Part shown: piece after piece, positions 13,215 through 22,166 of the stretch | Layout: every line of letters begins with the position of its first letter | How positions within the stretch are numbered: position 1 is the stretch's first letter | NCBI GenBank assembly: GCA_963675035.1 | Contig: OY776112.1 | Location: forward strand, 236,861,798-236,925,797 | Source of the DNA: Allygus modestus | Lineage: Eukaryota; Arthropoda; Insecta; Hemiptera; Cicadellidae | Length of the DNA stretch: 64,000 nt | Direction: 5' to 3' | The notes under the pieces: generated by a model | The model's input: the letters and a program-made list of their open reading frames with translations, nothing else | Database searches by the model: none | What the model was told of the DNA's origin: nothing | Program-made: the position numbers and the translations under genes

Positions 13215-14293
13215 CCGGTCAGGTGGTAAGATGAATTCATCTACGGAACCAGTTCAGTAGCCTGTTATAAACCTGAGGGTTTTTAATGACACGGTAAAAG
13301 CCAGCATGCAAATTTTAGACATTCATAGACTACGAATAATATACAACATATCAATAAACACAATCTATAACCACATTATACATCATTAAGCGTTAGTGTT
13401 AATTTGTAATCGTCTATTTAAGATAAAAAGGTAACGTGTGATGACAAAATATGATTTGTTACATTTAAATATGGTAATCGAACTGCTCCAGGAAATCAAA
13501 CTTTATATGATATCATTCATTTAGTGAAATATGTTTTATTTAAAAGTTAAACTTATACAATCTGATTATTGTGTTTTTTTTTTGCTTGTGATCAGTTATA
13601 CCAATTATACTAAAGTTATTTTACATTGGAATATTTTACAGCTGTACAATGTTTATAATGACATTATTTACTGGTGCCGCAGTAACGGTCTTAACTGTCT
13701 GGCTCGGGTTATCCCAAGACGTTTATATTTAGCCAACAAGTCACTGTGAACAACCGACATTAACAAACACCAAGGTTCAGCTGTTATCTTTATAAAACGT
13801 GGACATTGGCCATTTAAACCTTCAAGTAACTCAACATGAAATAAAATCATATATTTCAACTAGCACATTCGATAATTCTCTGTCATGGGATGCAATATTT
13901 CCTGAAAAAGAATATCAACAACATTCAGCATGTAGGAAGGATCAACGAGGTTTATATTTGCTTACCTCGTTGGGAAGGATCTACCTTTTTGGGTTATCTC
14001 TTGCCGTCTGTGTAGAAATAATTTGTCAGTTTCTGTTATCTCGCTTCAGAATGTGAGGATTTAGGAGAACGTCAACAGTTAATGTTATTATCCCTCCAAT
14101 TCAAATCCATCCTCCCATAAATGGAGTAATGTATGAAGCACATGTGTATGCGCAAAGTTAGCTATTTAGGAATTTCACTTTGCCGCTTGAAATACAACAG
14201 TATAATAAATAGTCATTGAATTTTGTGTAAATTTAGGTTACAATAAGGTTTACCGGTAAAATCAGCATCAAAACCGGTAAAACCGGTAAATGG
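13215..14293. other. noncoding stretch
   Basis: No gene is visible. Just before the Polinton-like element there are three copies of the motif ACCGGTAAA (14250-14290). Confidence 0.5.
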
Positions 14294-14299
14294 GGTGCT
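14294..14299. repeat. 6-bp target-site duplication, left
   Basis: GGTGCT directly precedes the AG terminus; the same six bases directly follow the CT terminus at 22123-22128. Confidence 0.8.
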
Positions 14300-14457
14300 A
14301 GTAGGGGGCAATAGCCGATACAGAACCAGCAAAGGCGCGGTGAGGATGCGAGGATGCACCCCCCCCGTGACGTCATCCCCCCCCGTGACGTCATCCCCCC
14401 CGTGACGTCATCCCCCCCGTGACGTCATCCCCCCCCGACCCCCCTGACCCCCCCCCA
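14300..14457. repeat. left terminal inverted repeat
   Basis: The outer 80 or so bases match the right end almost exactly (AGTAGGGGGC..., AGCAAAGGCGCGGTGAGGAT...). Further in, both ends turn into C-runs interrupted by GTGACGTCAT or GAC/TGAC, where copy number differs between the ends. Confidence 0.8.
14368..14427. promoter_or_regulatory. array of four CRE palindromes in the left TIR
   Basis: The full palindromic CRE/ATF site TGACGTCA occurs at 14368, 14386, 14403 and 14420, spaced 17-18 bp apart in C-runs. Single copies lie in the right TIR (22045-22052), next to an internal copy of the terminus (21204-21211) and in the polymerase-gene intron (18844-18851). Regular repetition suggests a protein-binding platform, for transcription or for replication; this is inference. 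Confidence 0.6.
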
Positions 14458-14483
14458 ACGCGCGCGCGACGTTTATGCATCCA

Positions 14484-14605
14484 CAAACCTAACTTAAACC
14501 TGCGTCTGTAAACCTAACCTAAATCTGCGTCTGTAAACCTAACCTAAACCTGCGTTTGTAAACCTAACCTAAACCTGCGTCTGTAAACCTAACTAAAACC
14601 TGCAC
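14484..14605. repeat. 25-bp tandem repeat
   Basis: AACCTAACCTAAACCTGCGT is repeated about 4.5 times with a period of 25 bp (TGCGT at 14501, 14526, 14551, 14576), followed by a short GCAC run. A related single copy lies near 14813-14835 because the stretch from GCGCGACGTTTATGCATCC to TTGACCTACC is itself present twice (14463 and 14796 onwards, about 335 bp apart). Confidence 0.8.
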
Positions 14606-14889
14606 GCACGCACGCACGCATTGACCTACCTTAAATAGTGTAGTCGTGGACCGCGGTGACATCATCACCCCGTGCCTACGTGACTGCCCCAGGCTGTTTA
14701 CTCATTAGCGATAATTGCCGTGATTTCGAGAATTGTCCACCGCCTTATACTGTACGGTACGTAGCTTTGTTACTTCAGTGATTGTCATCGCTTCGCGCGA
14801 CGTTTATGCATCCTCAAACCTAACTTATACCTGCGTGCACTTGTCTGCTGACTCTTGACCTACCCTAAATAGTGTAAGCAAATGCGGGT

Positions 14890-15021
14890 ACTGTGATTGG
14901 TGGAAATATCCTGCCCTCTGAGTGGCTAAAATTAGACGTTCTGCCCTATGATTGGTCGAATTAAAGAAACACTTCTTGAGATGGATTTTGTGAATATAAA
15001 TGCAGACGTGCACCTTCAGTT
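14890..15021 (+). promoter_or_regulatory. promoter of the zinc-finger gene
   Basis: Two inverted CCAAT boxes (GATTGG near 14897 and 14950), a TATA box (TATAAA, 14995-15000) and a perfect insect initiator TCAGTT (15016-15021) precede the ATG at 15053. The TATA-initiator distance is a little short. Confidence 0.55.
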
Positions 15022-15052
15022 TGTCTAGTGATGTTGCAGAGTAAACACAAAC

Positions 15053-15960
15053 ATGGCTAGTGCAATCGAAGTGGATGAATCAGTCCAGACGTTGTTGAAG
15101 GAGTTGGAAGCGATGGAAGGCTACAGCACCATGTACTTTTCTCCACGAAGTCTTGAACAACCACCGCCAGCACCATCACTGAAACGGTCAGTCGCCACAC
15201 CATCGAAGCTGGCGACCTGGAAATGTCCATACTGCGAGGAGTCGTTCACGTCACATCACGAGATGGACTTCGTCTCCATCATCGTCAGCACCACCTCTGT
15301 GTTAGAAGGAAGCGAAGAAACAATCGTTCCTCACAACCGAGATCGGTCATACAAACCTCAGCAGGAAGAGGTCCGCAGAAAGTCAACACATGTATTGATA
15401 GCAGTTGCATAAACGACATTGAAAGTGGCAATGCTCCGGAGATATCTGAAGACTTTGCATCACCATCATCCAACCAAATATCCGAAGGAGGAGGTTCCAA
15501 GAACGTCAGCATATGTGCCGATAGCAGTTGCATGAACGACAACAGTAGAAGTGTCAATCCCCCGAAACTACCTGGAGACTTGGAGCTTGTGGAAAAAGAT
15601 TCGAACGATTCACCACCCACTGTCAGTTGGGTCGATTCCGGTTATCAACATACGGTGCAAAATCCCGCCAATCAGGGTAATGTGTTCTTGGACATCCAGT
15701 TACATCATAGAGGTCAGCATACACATGGTTGCAACTTATATTTGGATGAAAATAAAGACTGTGAAATCTACATTATGATTATGGACATCATAACGCGATT
15801 GGAAAACCTTTGGATGGACCGTTATTCAGGAGTCCCCAGAGTCACTGGTTTGACACACACAGTGAAGCCGGTGGTGATAAAGTGTGCAACTGGTGGTAAT
15901 GAAGGTATCACACAACCGGTGCGGACTGCTTCTCCATATTCGCTTAAAACTAGTTTGTAA
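15053..15960 (+). pseudogene. zinc-finger protein of the element, frameshifted
   Basis: The reading starts at ATG 15053 (MASAIEVDES...), contains the first half of a C2H2 finger (KCPYCEESFTS, near 15220-15255), then breaks. The second half of the finger (LRLHHRQHH) and the remaining 215 or so codons continue in another frame to TAA 15958-15960. The break coincides with a near-duplication of five bases (GTCAC/ATCAC, about 15249-15258), so one small indel explains it. Downstream are two copies of a 42-residue unit with a DSSC(I/M)ND core (126-bp DNA period, near 15390 and 15516), then a C-terminal region I do not recognise. It has its own promoter and an AATAAA at 16073. A DNA-binding role is likely from the finger only. 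Either frame alone would be a truncated product. Confidence 0.6.
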
Positions 15961-16072
15961 GGTTTTTGTAGTGTGTGTATGTAACCTTATTACTGTACAA
16001 TACATGTCTCATTATGATAAAGCTTGTGTTTTTCCTTTCTCCTTTCTCCTTACTAAATTTTGATAAAAAAAA

Positions 16073-16078
16073 AATAAA
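16073..16078 (+). terminator. polyadenylation signal
   Basis: AATAAA lies 113 bp after the stop codon of the zinc-finger gene. Confidence 0.45.
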
Positions 16079-16080
16079 TT

Positions 16081-16517
16081 AGCAAAACTGAGGCAGCGGG
16101 GCTGGACCTCAGGTTTATATACCAGCGGCGCGTGTCACTGGCTGAGCCCCCGCCAAGCGGCAGTGAAGGCCGCCAAAGAGGGCGCGAGACCCCTCGGACA
16201 TCAGCAAGCCGCTGACTAACTCGAGGGTGACCCCTCGGACATCAGCAGACCGCTGGGCAACTCTTTCAGGGCCGTCCCCGACACGCGCCGCCAACCGCTC
16301 CCGGTTGGCGGGGGCTTTTTAAGCTGCACGGCTCGGGTCAAACGGCCCATAACTCCTTTCTCTCACACTTGAGTTTTTCTGAGCCTAACGGCTTGTGACT
16401 TTTGAGTGAGCAAAGGGAGGAAATAAGCAACTCGGTTTCATGCTGTACATAAAACTATTATCGTATAATTACTTACAAATACTATTTACAAATTTTTCTT
16501 ACAATTAATATATACAA
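16081..16517. other. GC-rich structured region between convergent genes
   Basis: This separates the 3' ends of the zinc-finger gene (+) and the polymerase gene (-). AGCCCCCGCCAA near 16145 pairs with TTGGCGGGGGCT near 16303, enclosing about 150 bp. Inside, ACCCCTCGGACATCAGCA occurs twice (about 16190 and 16230). No frame is convincing. Confidence 0.45.
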
Positions 16518-19195
16518 CTAGACGGGGAATTGCTCTTCTTCCTCGTCTTCGTCCTCGAGCTGGTGCTGTCCCTCCTCCTCTTCCTCATCATCCACCTCCA
16601 TCTGCTGCGGATGTTCCCCTCTCCTCCTCCTCCTGGTTAGCTGTAGCGGGATATCTTTATGTCCTCACGGTAGAGTGCGGATGTTGTCGGGGAGGACGAA
16701 CCGCTTGTCATCAGCGGGGTTGAGGCTGAGCTTGTTCACCTGCACGGTGTACACTCGGTGCAGGTGGGACCGAAAGCGGACGTTGGTGGTGTGCTTTTGG
16801 ACCCCGTTGAATAAGCACTCTCTGTAGTCGTCGGGGGTGAGGACGTTCTTGACAACGCCCTTCGCCACCCCCCTTGGCTCGCTTGAGAGCCTTACTGCCG
16901 CCTGTCGCTGCGTCCTCGATGTCCATGAAATACAGCTTGGACCGCAGGCCGAGGTACTCGAATAAGGATAGGCCGTTACACTCGTCCTTAAACTTTCCGA
17001 TGACCTTGGCGTTGACGGGGCTGTAGCAGGGGTGGGACCTCGGGTAGCCGCTGGTGTCAAAGTCATCCAGGTGCTCCTTCATCTTCCGCAGGAACTCGTA
17101 CATGAACCACTTGCTCAGCTCCAGGACTGTCATGCCTACGTGGACGGGCTTGTCCAACACGATGTTGACTTTGGACAGATGCACCAGGGCCACGTCCTCC
17201 GTGTAGTACGTGCGGTCCAGGAAGTTGGACTTGGCCACGTACTTGGTGAACTTCTCCGGGGTACACACCAGCTTAACGGCGTAAACGCAAAAACGCTCGC
17301 GCCGAGTGTACTCGGGATGGGCGAAGCGGATCTGCTGCTTCCCGGACATGTCCAAGCGGAGGGAGGGCCTTGGCGGTACAGTATCGCTTGTGCTCCTCCA
17401 GACGCTCGGCACCGGACAGTTTCAGTTTGTTGGGTCGATTATGGAAGTAAGCGAAGCATCGCTTACACACGTGGATAGCGTTGGCGTGGGACGTCAGCTG
17501 AGAACGCACTAGCCTACTCATGTTTACGATGTAGGTGTAGTGACTGTTCCCCACCGGCAGTCACGTACAACAGGTCCCGGTGATCCTCCAACTCCCGCTT
17601 GCAGATCTTCAACGGGTAGACCTTGTCCTTGAACTCTGGCGTCCCGTTGGGGCGTCTCCCCACCATCACCCACTCGATCCCGTAAACGTTTACGCTGATG
17701 GCGTTCTAGCGCTCAAAGGACTCGATGTCCTTCAGCGCCACGGGGAAGCGCAGGCCGGTCCAGTCGTAACGGGCGATGATGTCCAAGGTATAAGATGCGG
17801 GTCTCTGCGGGTTCATCGGGACGAAGTTGACCAGGATAGCGTACATGAAACACATGTCATTGTGCACGTTGATGACAGCGCGCCTCGCGCAGATGGCCCT
17901 GGGAAGTTGGATGAACCGGGCTCCGCCTTCTCCCAACGGGGTGTAGAGGTTGACACGGATCTCCAGGTCGCGTATACGGAGGTAGGTCCACCCGGGCCGC
18001 AGGTCTCTGGCGGGTGGCGTCGCAGCGGAGGAAGAGGAGGTCGAAGCTGACGGGCTCGCACCGTGGACCGCTTCTATGTGGTGGCGTAGATCCTCGGGGC
18101 TCACCAGGGCGACAGCGCACAACGGGCATGGACAGCCTGCGAACAGGAAAACAAGTCCTATTAGTTACCCGATAAACACGAGGGTGAGGAGGTGGCTGTG
18201 AGGACCTACACAGAGGGCTGACAACCTCTTGTTTAACCATCGAGTCTGTTTCCACGTCTCAATCGCCAGTTTACCCGAGCCCGATAAATACAAGGGTGAG
18301 GAGGTGGCGGTGAGGACCTTCACAGAGGGCTGACAACCTCTTGTTTATCCCTCGAGTCTTTTTCCGCGTCTCAATCGCCAGTTTACCCGAGCCCGATAAA
18401 TACAAGGGTGAGGAGGTGGTGGTGAGGACCTTCACAGAGGGCTGGCAACCTCTTGTTTATCCCTCGAGTCTTTTTCCTCATCTCAATCGCCAGTTTACCC
18501 GAGACCGATAAATACAAGGGTGAGGAGGTGGCGGTGAGGACCTTCACAGAGGGCTGACAACCTCTTGTTTATCCCTCGAGTCTTTTTTCCTCATCTCAAT
18601 CGCCAGTTTACCTGAGCCCGATAAATACAAGGGTGAGGAGGTGGCGGTGAGGACCTACACAGAGGGCTGGGAACCTCTTGTTTACTCGTCGAGTCTGTTT
18701 CCTCGTCTCAATCGCCAGTTTACCCGACCAAGCAGGGGTGATGCCATCGGTTGTTTTCCCTTGGAACCTGGCTTCTTCCCATCCAAGGCCGTTTTACTCT
18801 CATAAAAATGAATCGTTAGTTACCAAAGTCCACGGGCGCGCCGTGACGTCATGGGTGAGGGCACCGGAGAAGAAAGCATACTTAACAAATCTACTGGCGG
18901 TTTCTTATCTATCATAAAACTGTACCTGGCGCTTGGTCGTGAGGAGTAGGAGGATGAACTGCGGTGAGGTGGCGTCGCAAGTTGTCACTTCGCCCAAAGC
19001 GTCTGCCGCAGACGTGGCAATCGAAATGGCGGTCGTTGTGGGTGGATGCTGCGTGACGGGCCAGGTTTCCAGCGGTCCCGAAGACGCGCCCGCAAACCTC
19101 ACAAAGACGAGGAACAGTCAAATAAATGGACATGAATAGCTCCTATGACATTCCCAACACTGGTACACGTCTTTGTCTTTGTTACGCTCGCACAT
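16518..19195 (-). pseudogene. Polinton-type family-B DNA polymerase, broken
   Basis: Exon 1 (to 18926) carries C2H2 fingers: a partial one (YQCWECHRSY, from ATG 19195) and two whole ones (19133 onward, CEVCG...H and CHVCG...H). A GT...AG intron (18925-18137) joins in phase to exon 2, which opens with another finger (CPLC...H...H). Next come the N-terminal region typical of these polymerases (RAVINVHND.CFMYAI), ISVNVYG, a CKRC...C zinc motif, then RERFCVYA, which in relatives begins the exonuclease domain. The sequence then jumps to the thumb/C-terminal part (KPVHVGMTVLELSKW, DDFDTSGYP, VIGKFKDE, GLRSKLYFM) and an acidic tail ending at TAG 16518. Exonuclease and palm motifs, including the TDTD motif, are absent through two internal deletions (near 17278 and 17090). 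Further breaks: TAG 17706-17708, frameshifts near 17550, 17365 and in the base run 16868-16873, and TGA 16665-16667. It is therefore dead. Family-B protein-primed polymerases replicate Polintons. Confidence 0.85.
18171..18730. repeat. 112-bp minisatellite inside the polymerase intron
   Basis: Five copies start at 18171, 18283, 18395, 18507 and 18620 (GATAAATACAAGGGTGAGGA...), each differing at a few positions. The array makes up most of the 789-bp intron. Confidence 0.9.
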
Positions 19196-19679
19196 GGCTA
19201 TTTTACCCTCGTCTGTAATTCCACTTGGAACTCGAAATTTTGATTGAAAAGTAAACCGAATTTTTATTTCGTTCAAACATTTAAAAAAAAGAGTAGTAGT
19301 GAGTCTATTTTTTTTTTGTTTGTTAAGTTTGGCTCATTAATTTTAATTGTTATAAAACACAACTGTTCCAAGGTCATTACAGATACACTCATCTCCATCT
19401 GAAAAGAAACAACGACAAGGCTCCGTGTACTGGGATATGTAAAAGGTTAAATATTAAAGTTATCTAATTAGGTTTTAGAGCATTGGTAAACTGGCTGATG
19501 AAAAAAGTAAATGATATGTTACTTACATTTTAAGATATCCAAAGAGAAAGCTCCACACAGTCGCACAACTAATCGCAGCGAAGCCACCTATGTCCTCACA
19601 GTACGAACTGCCACTAGAGGCTGATGTAGCCCGGGAGGATAGCGCGCTTAACTAAGCCAGTTGTTGACGCCGTGGAACA

Positions 19680-20140
19680 TAATGGGCTTGTTTGATGGTT
19701 GATTTTAGGGTTTCCTTCAGCGATGGTTTGCTCAGGTCGACATACAACATGTGGCGAAGTTACATAAATATCGGTCGGTAAACAGCTGAGATCCTATAAG
19801 GAAAACGCGTTTAAAAATTAATAGCGGGCCCATTTAACGGTGGATTTTCAATTTTCTTTAAGCGATGGTTTACTTAGGCCGCCGCCCGACATGTGGTGAA
19901 GTTTCGTCAAAATCGGTCGGTAAACAGCCGAGATCTCATAAGGAAAGCGCGTTTAAAAATTAATAGCAGCCTTGTTTGATGGCGGAGCTATGGGGTTCTT
20001 CCGTCATTCGCTTCCTCTGGGATAGGCCTACACTCTGGAAAAAGTCCCGTGGGAATCGGTGGGTAAATAGGCTAGTTATTAATTTTTGAAAGTTTTTTTT
20101 CCTCGTGTTCAAGGTCGTCACGACAAGTGCCACAGGTGAC
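19680..20140. repeat. 142-bp repeat block, left copy
   Basis: About 2.3 units of a 141-142-bp repeat (GGATTTTCAATTTTCTTTAA ... AAACAGCTGAGATCC), followed by a segment with AGGCCTACACTCTGGAAAAA. The whole block recurs at 21325-21930 in the same orientation. Confidence 0.85.
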
Positions 20141-20148
20141 GGGGGCAT

Positions 20149-20490
20149 ATTACTTACTGGCGTATGGCCCTTTGCTGCTGGAATAAGGCAGCACTCGGGG
20201 AAAACAGCGGAGTGCTCCACGCTCCACACTGGTGCACTTTACTTACTGGCGTATGCCCCTTTGCTGCTGGAATAAGGCAGCACTCGGGGAAAACAGCGGA
20301 GTGTTCCACGCTCCACACTGGTGCACTTTACTTACTGGCGTATGCCCCTTTGCTGCTGGAATAACGCAGCACTCGGGGAAAACAGCGGAGTGCTCCACGC
20401 TCCACACTGGTGCACTTTACTTACTGGCGCAGGCCCCTTTGCTGCTGGAATAACGCAGCATTCGGGGAAAGTCTCGCTATTTTCCAGCCA
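20149..20490. repeat. 89-bp tandem array
   Basis: CCCTTTGCTGCTGGAATAA... recurs at 89-bp steps (20162, 20251, 20340, 20429). The open frames across it simply follow the repeat and are not genes. Confidence 0.9.
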
Positions 20491-20592
20491 TAGGTCCATA
20501 AATAAACTTTTTTCTTTATTTATTTTATTATTTTGTTTTAATATTTATTATTTTAATTTTAAAGGAATGAGGTTAAGGGTAAAAAGAAGTCT

Positions 20593-21075
20593 TTAATACC
20601 TAAGAAGCATGTAGTTGGAGTGTCTAGAGCCCTTAAAAGCTGTCATGCGGGCCATTGCCTTTAAAGCTATCAAGTGAGATAGGTAACAATTGTTTCTCAA
20701 CCAATTCACCTGAAAAGCAAACTTGCCACAACAGAAACAAGCGTGCTGCTCTTTGCTAGAGTCTGAAAAACGATACACTGTAACATTTCTTGCGGGATTT
20801 AGAAGCCTATTGCAATAATGTTCACCGTACTCACAGTGGATGCATTGGTAAACTCTCTTGCCTTTGTATTTATTATACAAATCTATCACCTGAGGATCTG
20901 TTTCGGGGTTGTTAAGCATTATCACACCTTCCCGACAAACTCCCTTGAGGCAGGATGCGATGTACCGTTGTATAGGCACTGGTGCTTTTGCAATCCTTCG
21001 ATGCAGAATGAGGTAATTCTTTCTTATTACAATAGACGATAGCTGAGCTAGGGACAGTGGGTTGTGTCCTTCCAT
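20593..21075 (-). CDS. intact 160-codon protein with cysteine pairs
   Basis: From ATG 21075 (MEGHNPLSLAQLSS...) the frame is open to the stop at 20593. It is the only undamaged frame of useful size in this element. An N-terminal basic, helical-looking part (VIRKNYLILHRRIAKAPVP) is followed by a cysteine-rich half: CxxC (QCIHCEYG), a C six residues later, then CFCCGK and a basic C-terminus. This arrangement suggests one or two zinc-binding sites. I do not recognise the family. An initiator-like TCAGTT on the minus strand lies just upstream, and an internal copy of the element terminus with a CRE site (21204-21240) sits about 130 bp upstream. The frame is also open 5' of this ATG, but without an earlier ATG. 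It may be an element gene or a captured host fragment. Confidence 0.5.
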   Translation of the reverse strand: MEGHNPLSLAQLSSIVIRKNYLILHRRIAKAPVPIQRYIASCLKGVCREGVIMLNNPETDPQVIDLYNKYKGKRVYQCIHCEYGEHYCNRLLNPARNVTVYRFSDSSKEQHACFCCGKFAFQVNWLRNNCYLSHLIALKAMARMTAFKGSRHSNYMLLRY

Positions 21076-21203
21076 GACTAACTGAAGATTCGAACTGACT
21101 GTGCACCGGGGGTTGTTGACACCTCTGGAGTCCAAGAATTACCGCTTTCCAATGTCGCTTTCACCTGCTGTTGACACCTCTGCTTGAGGGTCGTGCATGG
21201 CTG

Positions 21204-21240
21204 TGACGTCATCCCTCGCATCCTCACTGTGCCTTTGCTG
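21204..21240. repeat. internal copy of the element terminus
   Basis: TGACGTCA followed by CCTCGCATCCTCACTGTGCC and TTTGCTG matches the inner part of the right TIR (22045-22095) in the same orientation, without the C/G-runs. The match stops before the outermost bases. Confidence 0.75.
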
Positions 21241-21324
21241 TTAAAGTTAGGACTTAGATAATTAGTAGTTTTTCTTTTTATGGAAAAGGGGTAAGGATAT
21301 AAAAATCTATTTTAAAAATAGTTT

Positions 21325-21930
21325 AAAAATTAATAGCGGACCCGTTTAACGGCGGATTTTCAATTTTCTTTAAGCGATGGTTTACTTAGACCGCCGCCCG
21401 ACATGTGGTGAAGTTTCGTCAAAATCGGTCGGTAAACAGCCGAGATCCCATAAGGAAAACGCGTTTAAAAATTAATAGCGGACCCGTTTAACGGTGGATT
21501 TTCAATTTTCTTTAAGCGATGGTTTACTTAGGCCGCCGCCCGACATGTGGTGAAGTTTCGTCAAAATCGGTCGGTAAACAGCTGAGATCCCATAAGGAAA
21601 ACGCGGTTATAAATTAATAGCGGGTCCGTTTAACGGTGGATTTTCAATTTTCTTTAAGCGATGGTTTACTTAGGCCGCCGCCCGACATGTGGTGAGGTTT
21701 CGTCAAAATCGGTCGGTAAACAGCTGAGATCCCATAAGGAAAACGCGGTTGTAAATTAATAGCGGCCTTGTTTAATGGTGGATCTATGGGGTTCTTACGT
21801 CATTCGCTTCCTTGGGGATAGGCCTACACTCTGGAAAAAGTCCCGTGGGAATCGGTGGATAAATAGGCTAGTTATTAATTTTCGAAAGTTTTTTCCTCAT
21901 GTTCAAGGTCATCACGAAAAGTGCCACTGG
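21325..21930. repeat. 142-bp repeat block, right copy
   Basis: Three full units (CCCGTTTAAC at 21341, 21483; TCCGTTTAAC at 21625) and a partial one, ending in the same AGGCCTACACTCTGGAAAAA segment as the left block at 19680-20140. Confidence 0.85.
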
Positions 21931-21934
21931 CGAC

Positions 21935-22122
21935 CAGGGGGGGGGTCAGGGGTGTCAGGGGGGTCAGGGGGATCAGGGGGGTCAGGGGGGTCGGGGGGGG
22001 GTTAGAGCTTGGCTATGGCGAATGTCAGGGGGGTCGGGGGGGGATGACGTCACGGGGGGGGGGTGCATCCTCGCATCCTCACCGCGCCTTTGCTGGTTCT
22101 GTATCGGCTATTGCCCCCTACT
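21935..22122. repeat. right terminal inverted repeat with G-rich tract
   Basis: G-runs separated by TCA or TC (about 21935-22040), one TGACGTCA (22045-22052), then the conserved terminus ending CCCCCTACT. The G-runs could form quadruplexes; the left end carries the complementary C-runs. Confidence 0.75.
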
Positions 22123-22128
22123 GGTGCT
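22123..22128. repeat. 6-bp target-site duplication, right
   Basis: GGTGCT, identical to 14294-14299. Confidence 0.8.
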
Positions 22129-22166
22129 GATAGAGATATAGAAAAATCATATAGCATCTACATATA

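Larger units (their letters stand above)
14300..22122. mobile_element. Polinton/Maverick-like element, degraded
   Basis: A 7,823-bp unit with AG...CT ends, terminal inverted repeats starting AGTAGGGGGCAATAGCCG on both sides, and a 6-bp target duplication. These three traits together are the signature of Polintons/Mavericks. Inside is a broken family-B DNA polymerase with the zinc-finger and N-terminal layout seen in arthropod Polinton-type polymerases. I see no retroviral-type integrase, packaging ATPase, protease or capsid gene. At 7.8 kb it is far below the usual 15-20 kb or more, so it is either an internally deleted derivative or a small sister lineage. It is GC-richer than the flanks. 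Confidence 0.8.

Noticed and set aside
12941..14056. 85-codon frame at 13799-14056 as a membrane protein
   Set aside because: It starts at a non-ATG codon, and hydrophobicity follows from T-rich sequence; no other support.
14484..14605. Telomere remnant, because of AACCTAACC runs
   Set aside because: The unit is 25 bp with a TGCGTCTGT part, not pure CCTAA, and lies inside a transposable element.
17032..18050. Plus-strand frames opposite the polymerase
   Set aside because: Shadow frames of the GC-rich minus-strand gene; only the minus strand gives family motifs.
18150..18730. CRISPR array (regular repeats near 18171)
   Set aside because: The units are contiguous 112-bp minisatellite copies without spacers, inside a eukaryotic intron.
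20149..20596. Long repetitive open frames (HFTYWRMPLCCWNK-type peptides)
   Set aside because: They merely follow the 89-bp tandem repeat and occur in several frames at once.
21775..22141. Glycine/glutamine-rich frames at the right TIR
   Set aside because: Artefacts of G-runs in the terminal repeat.
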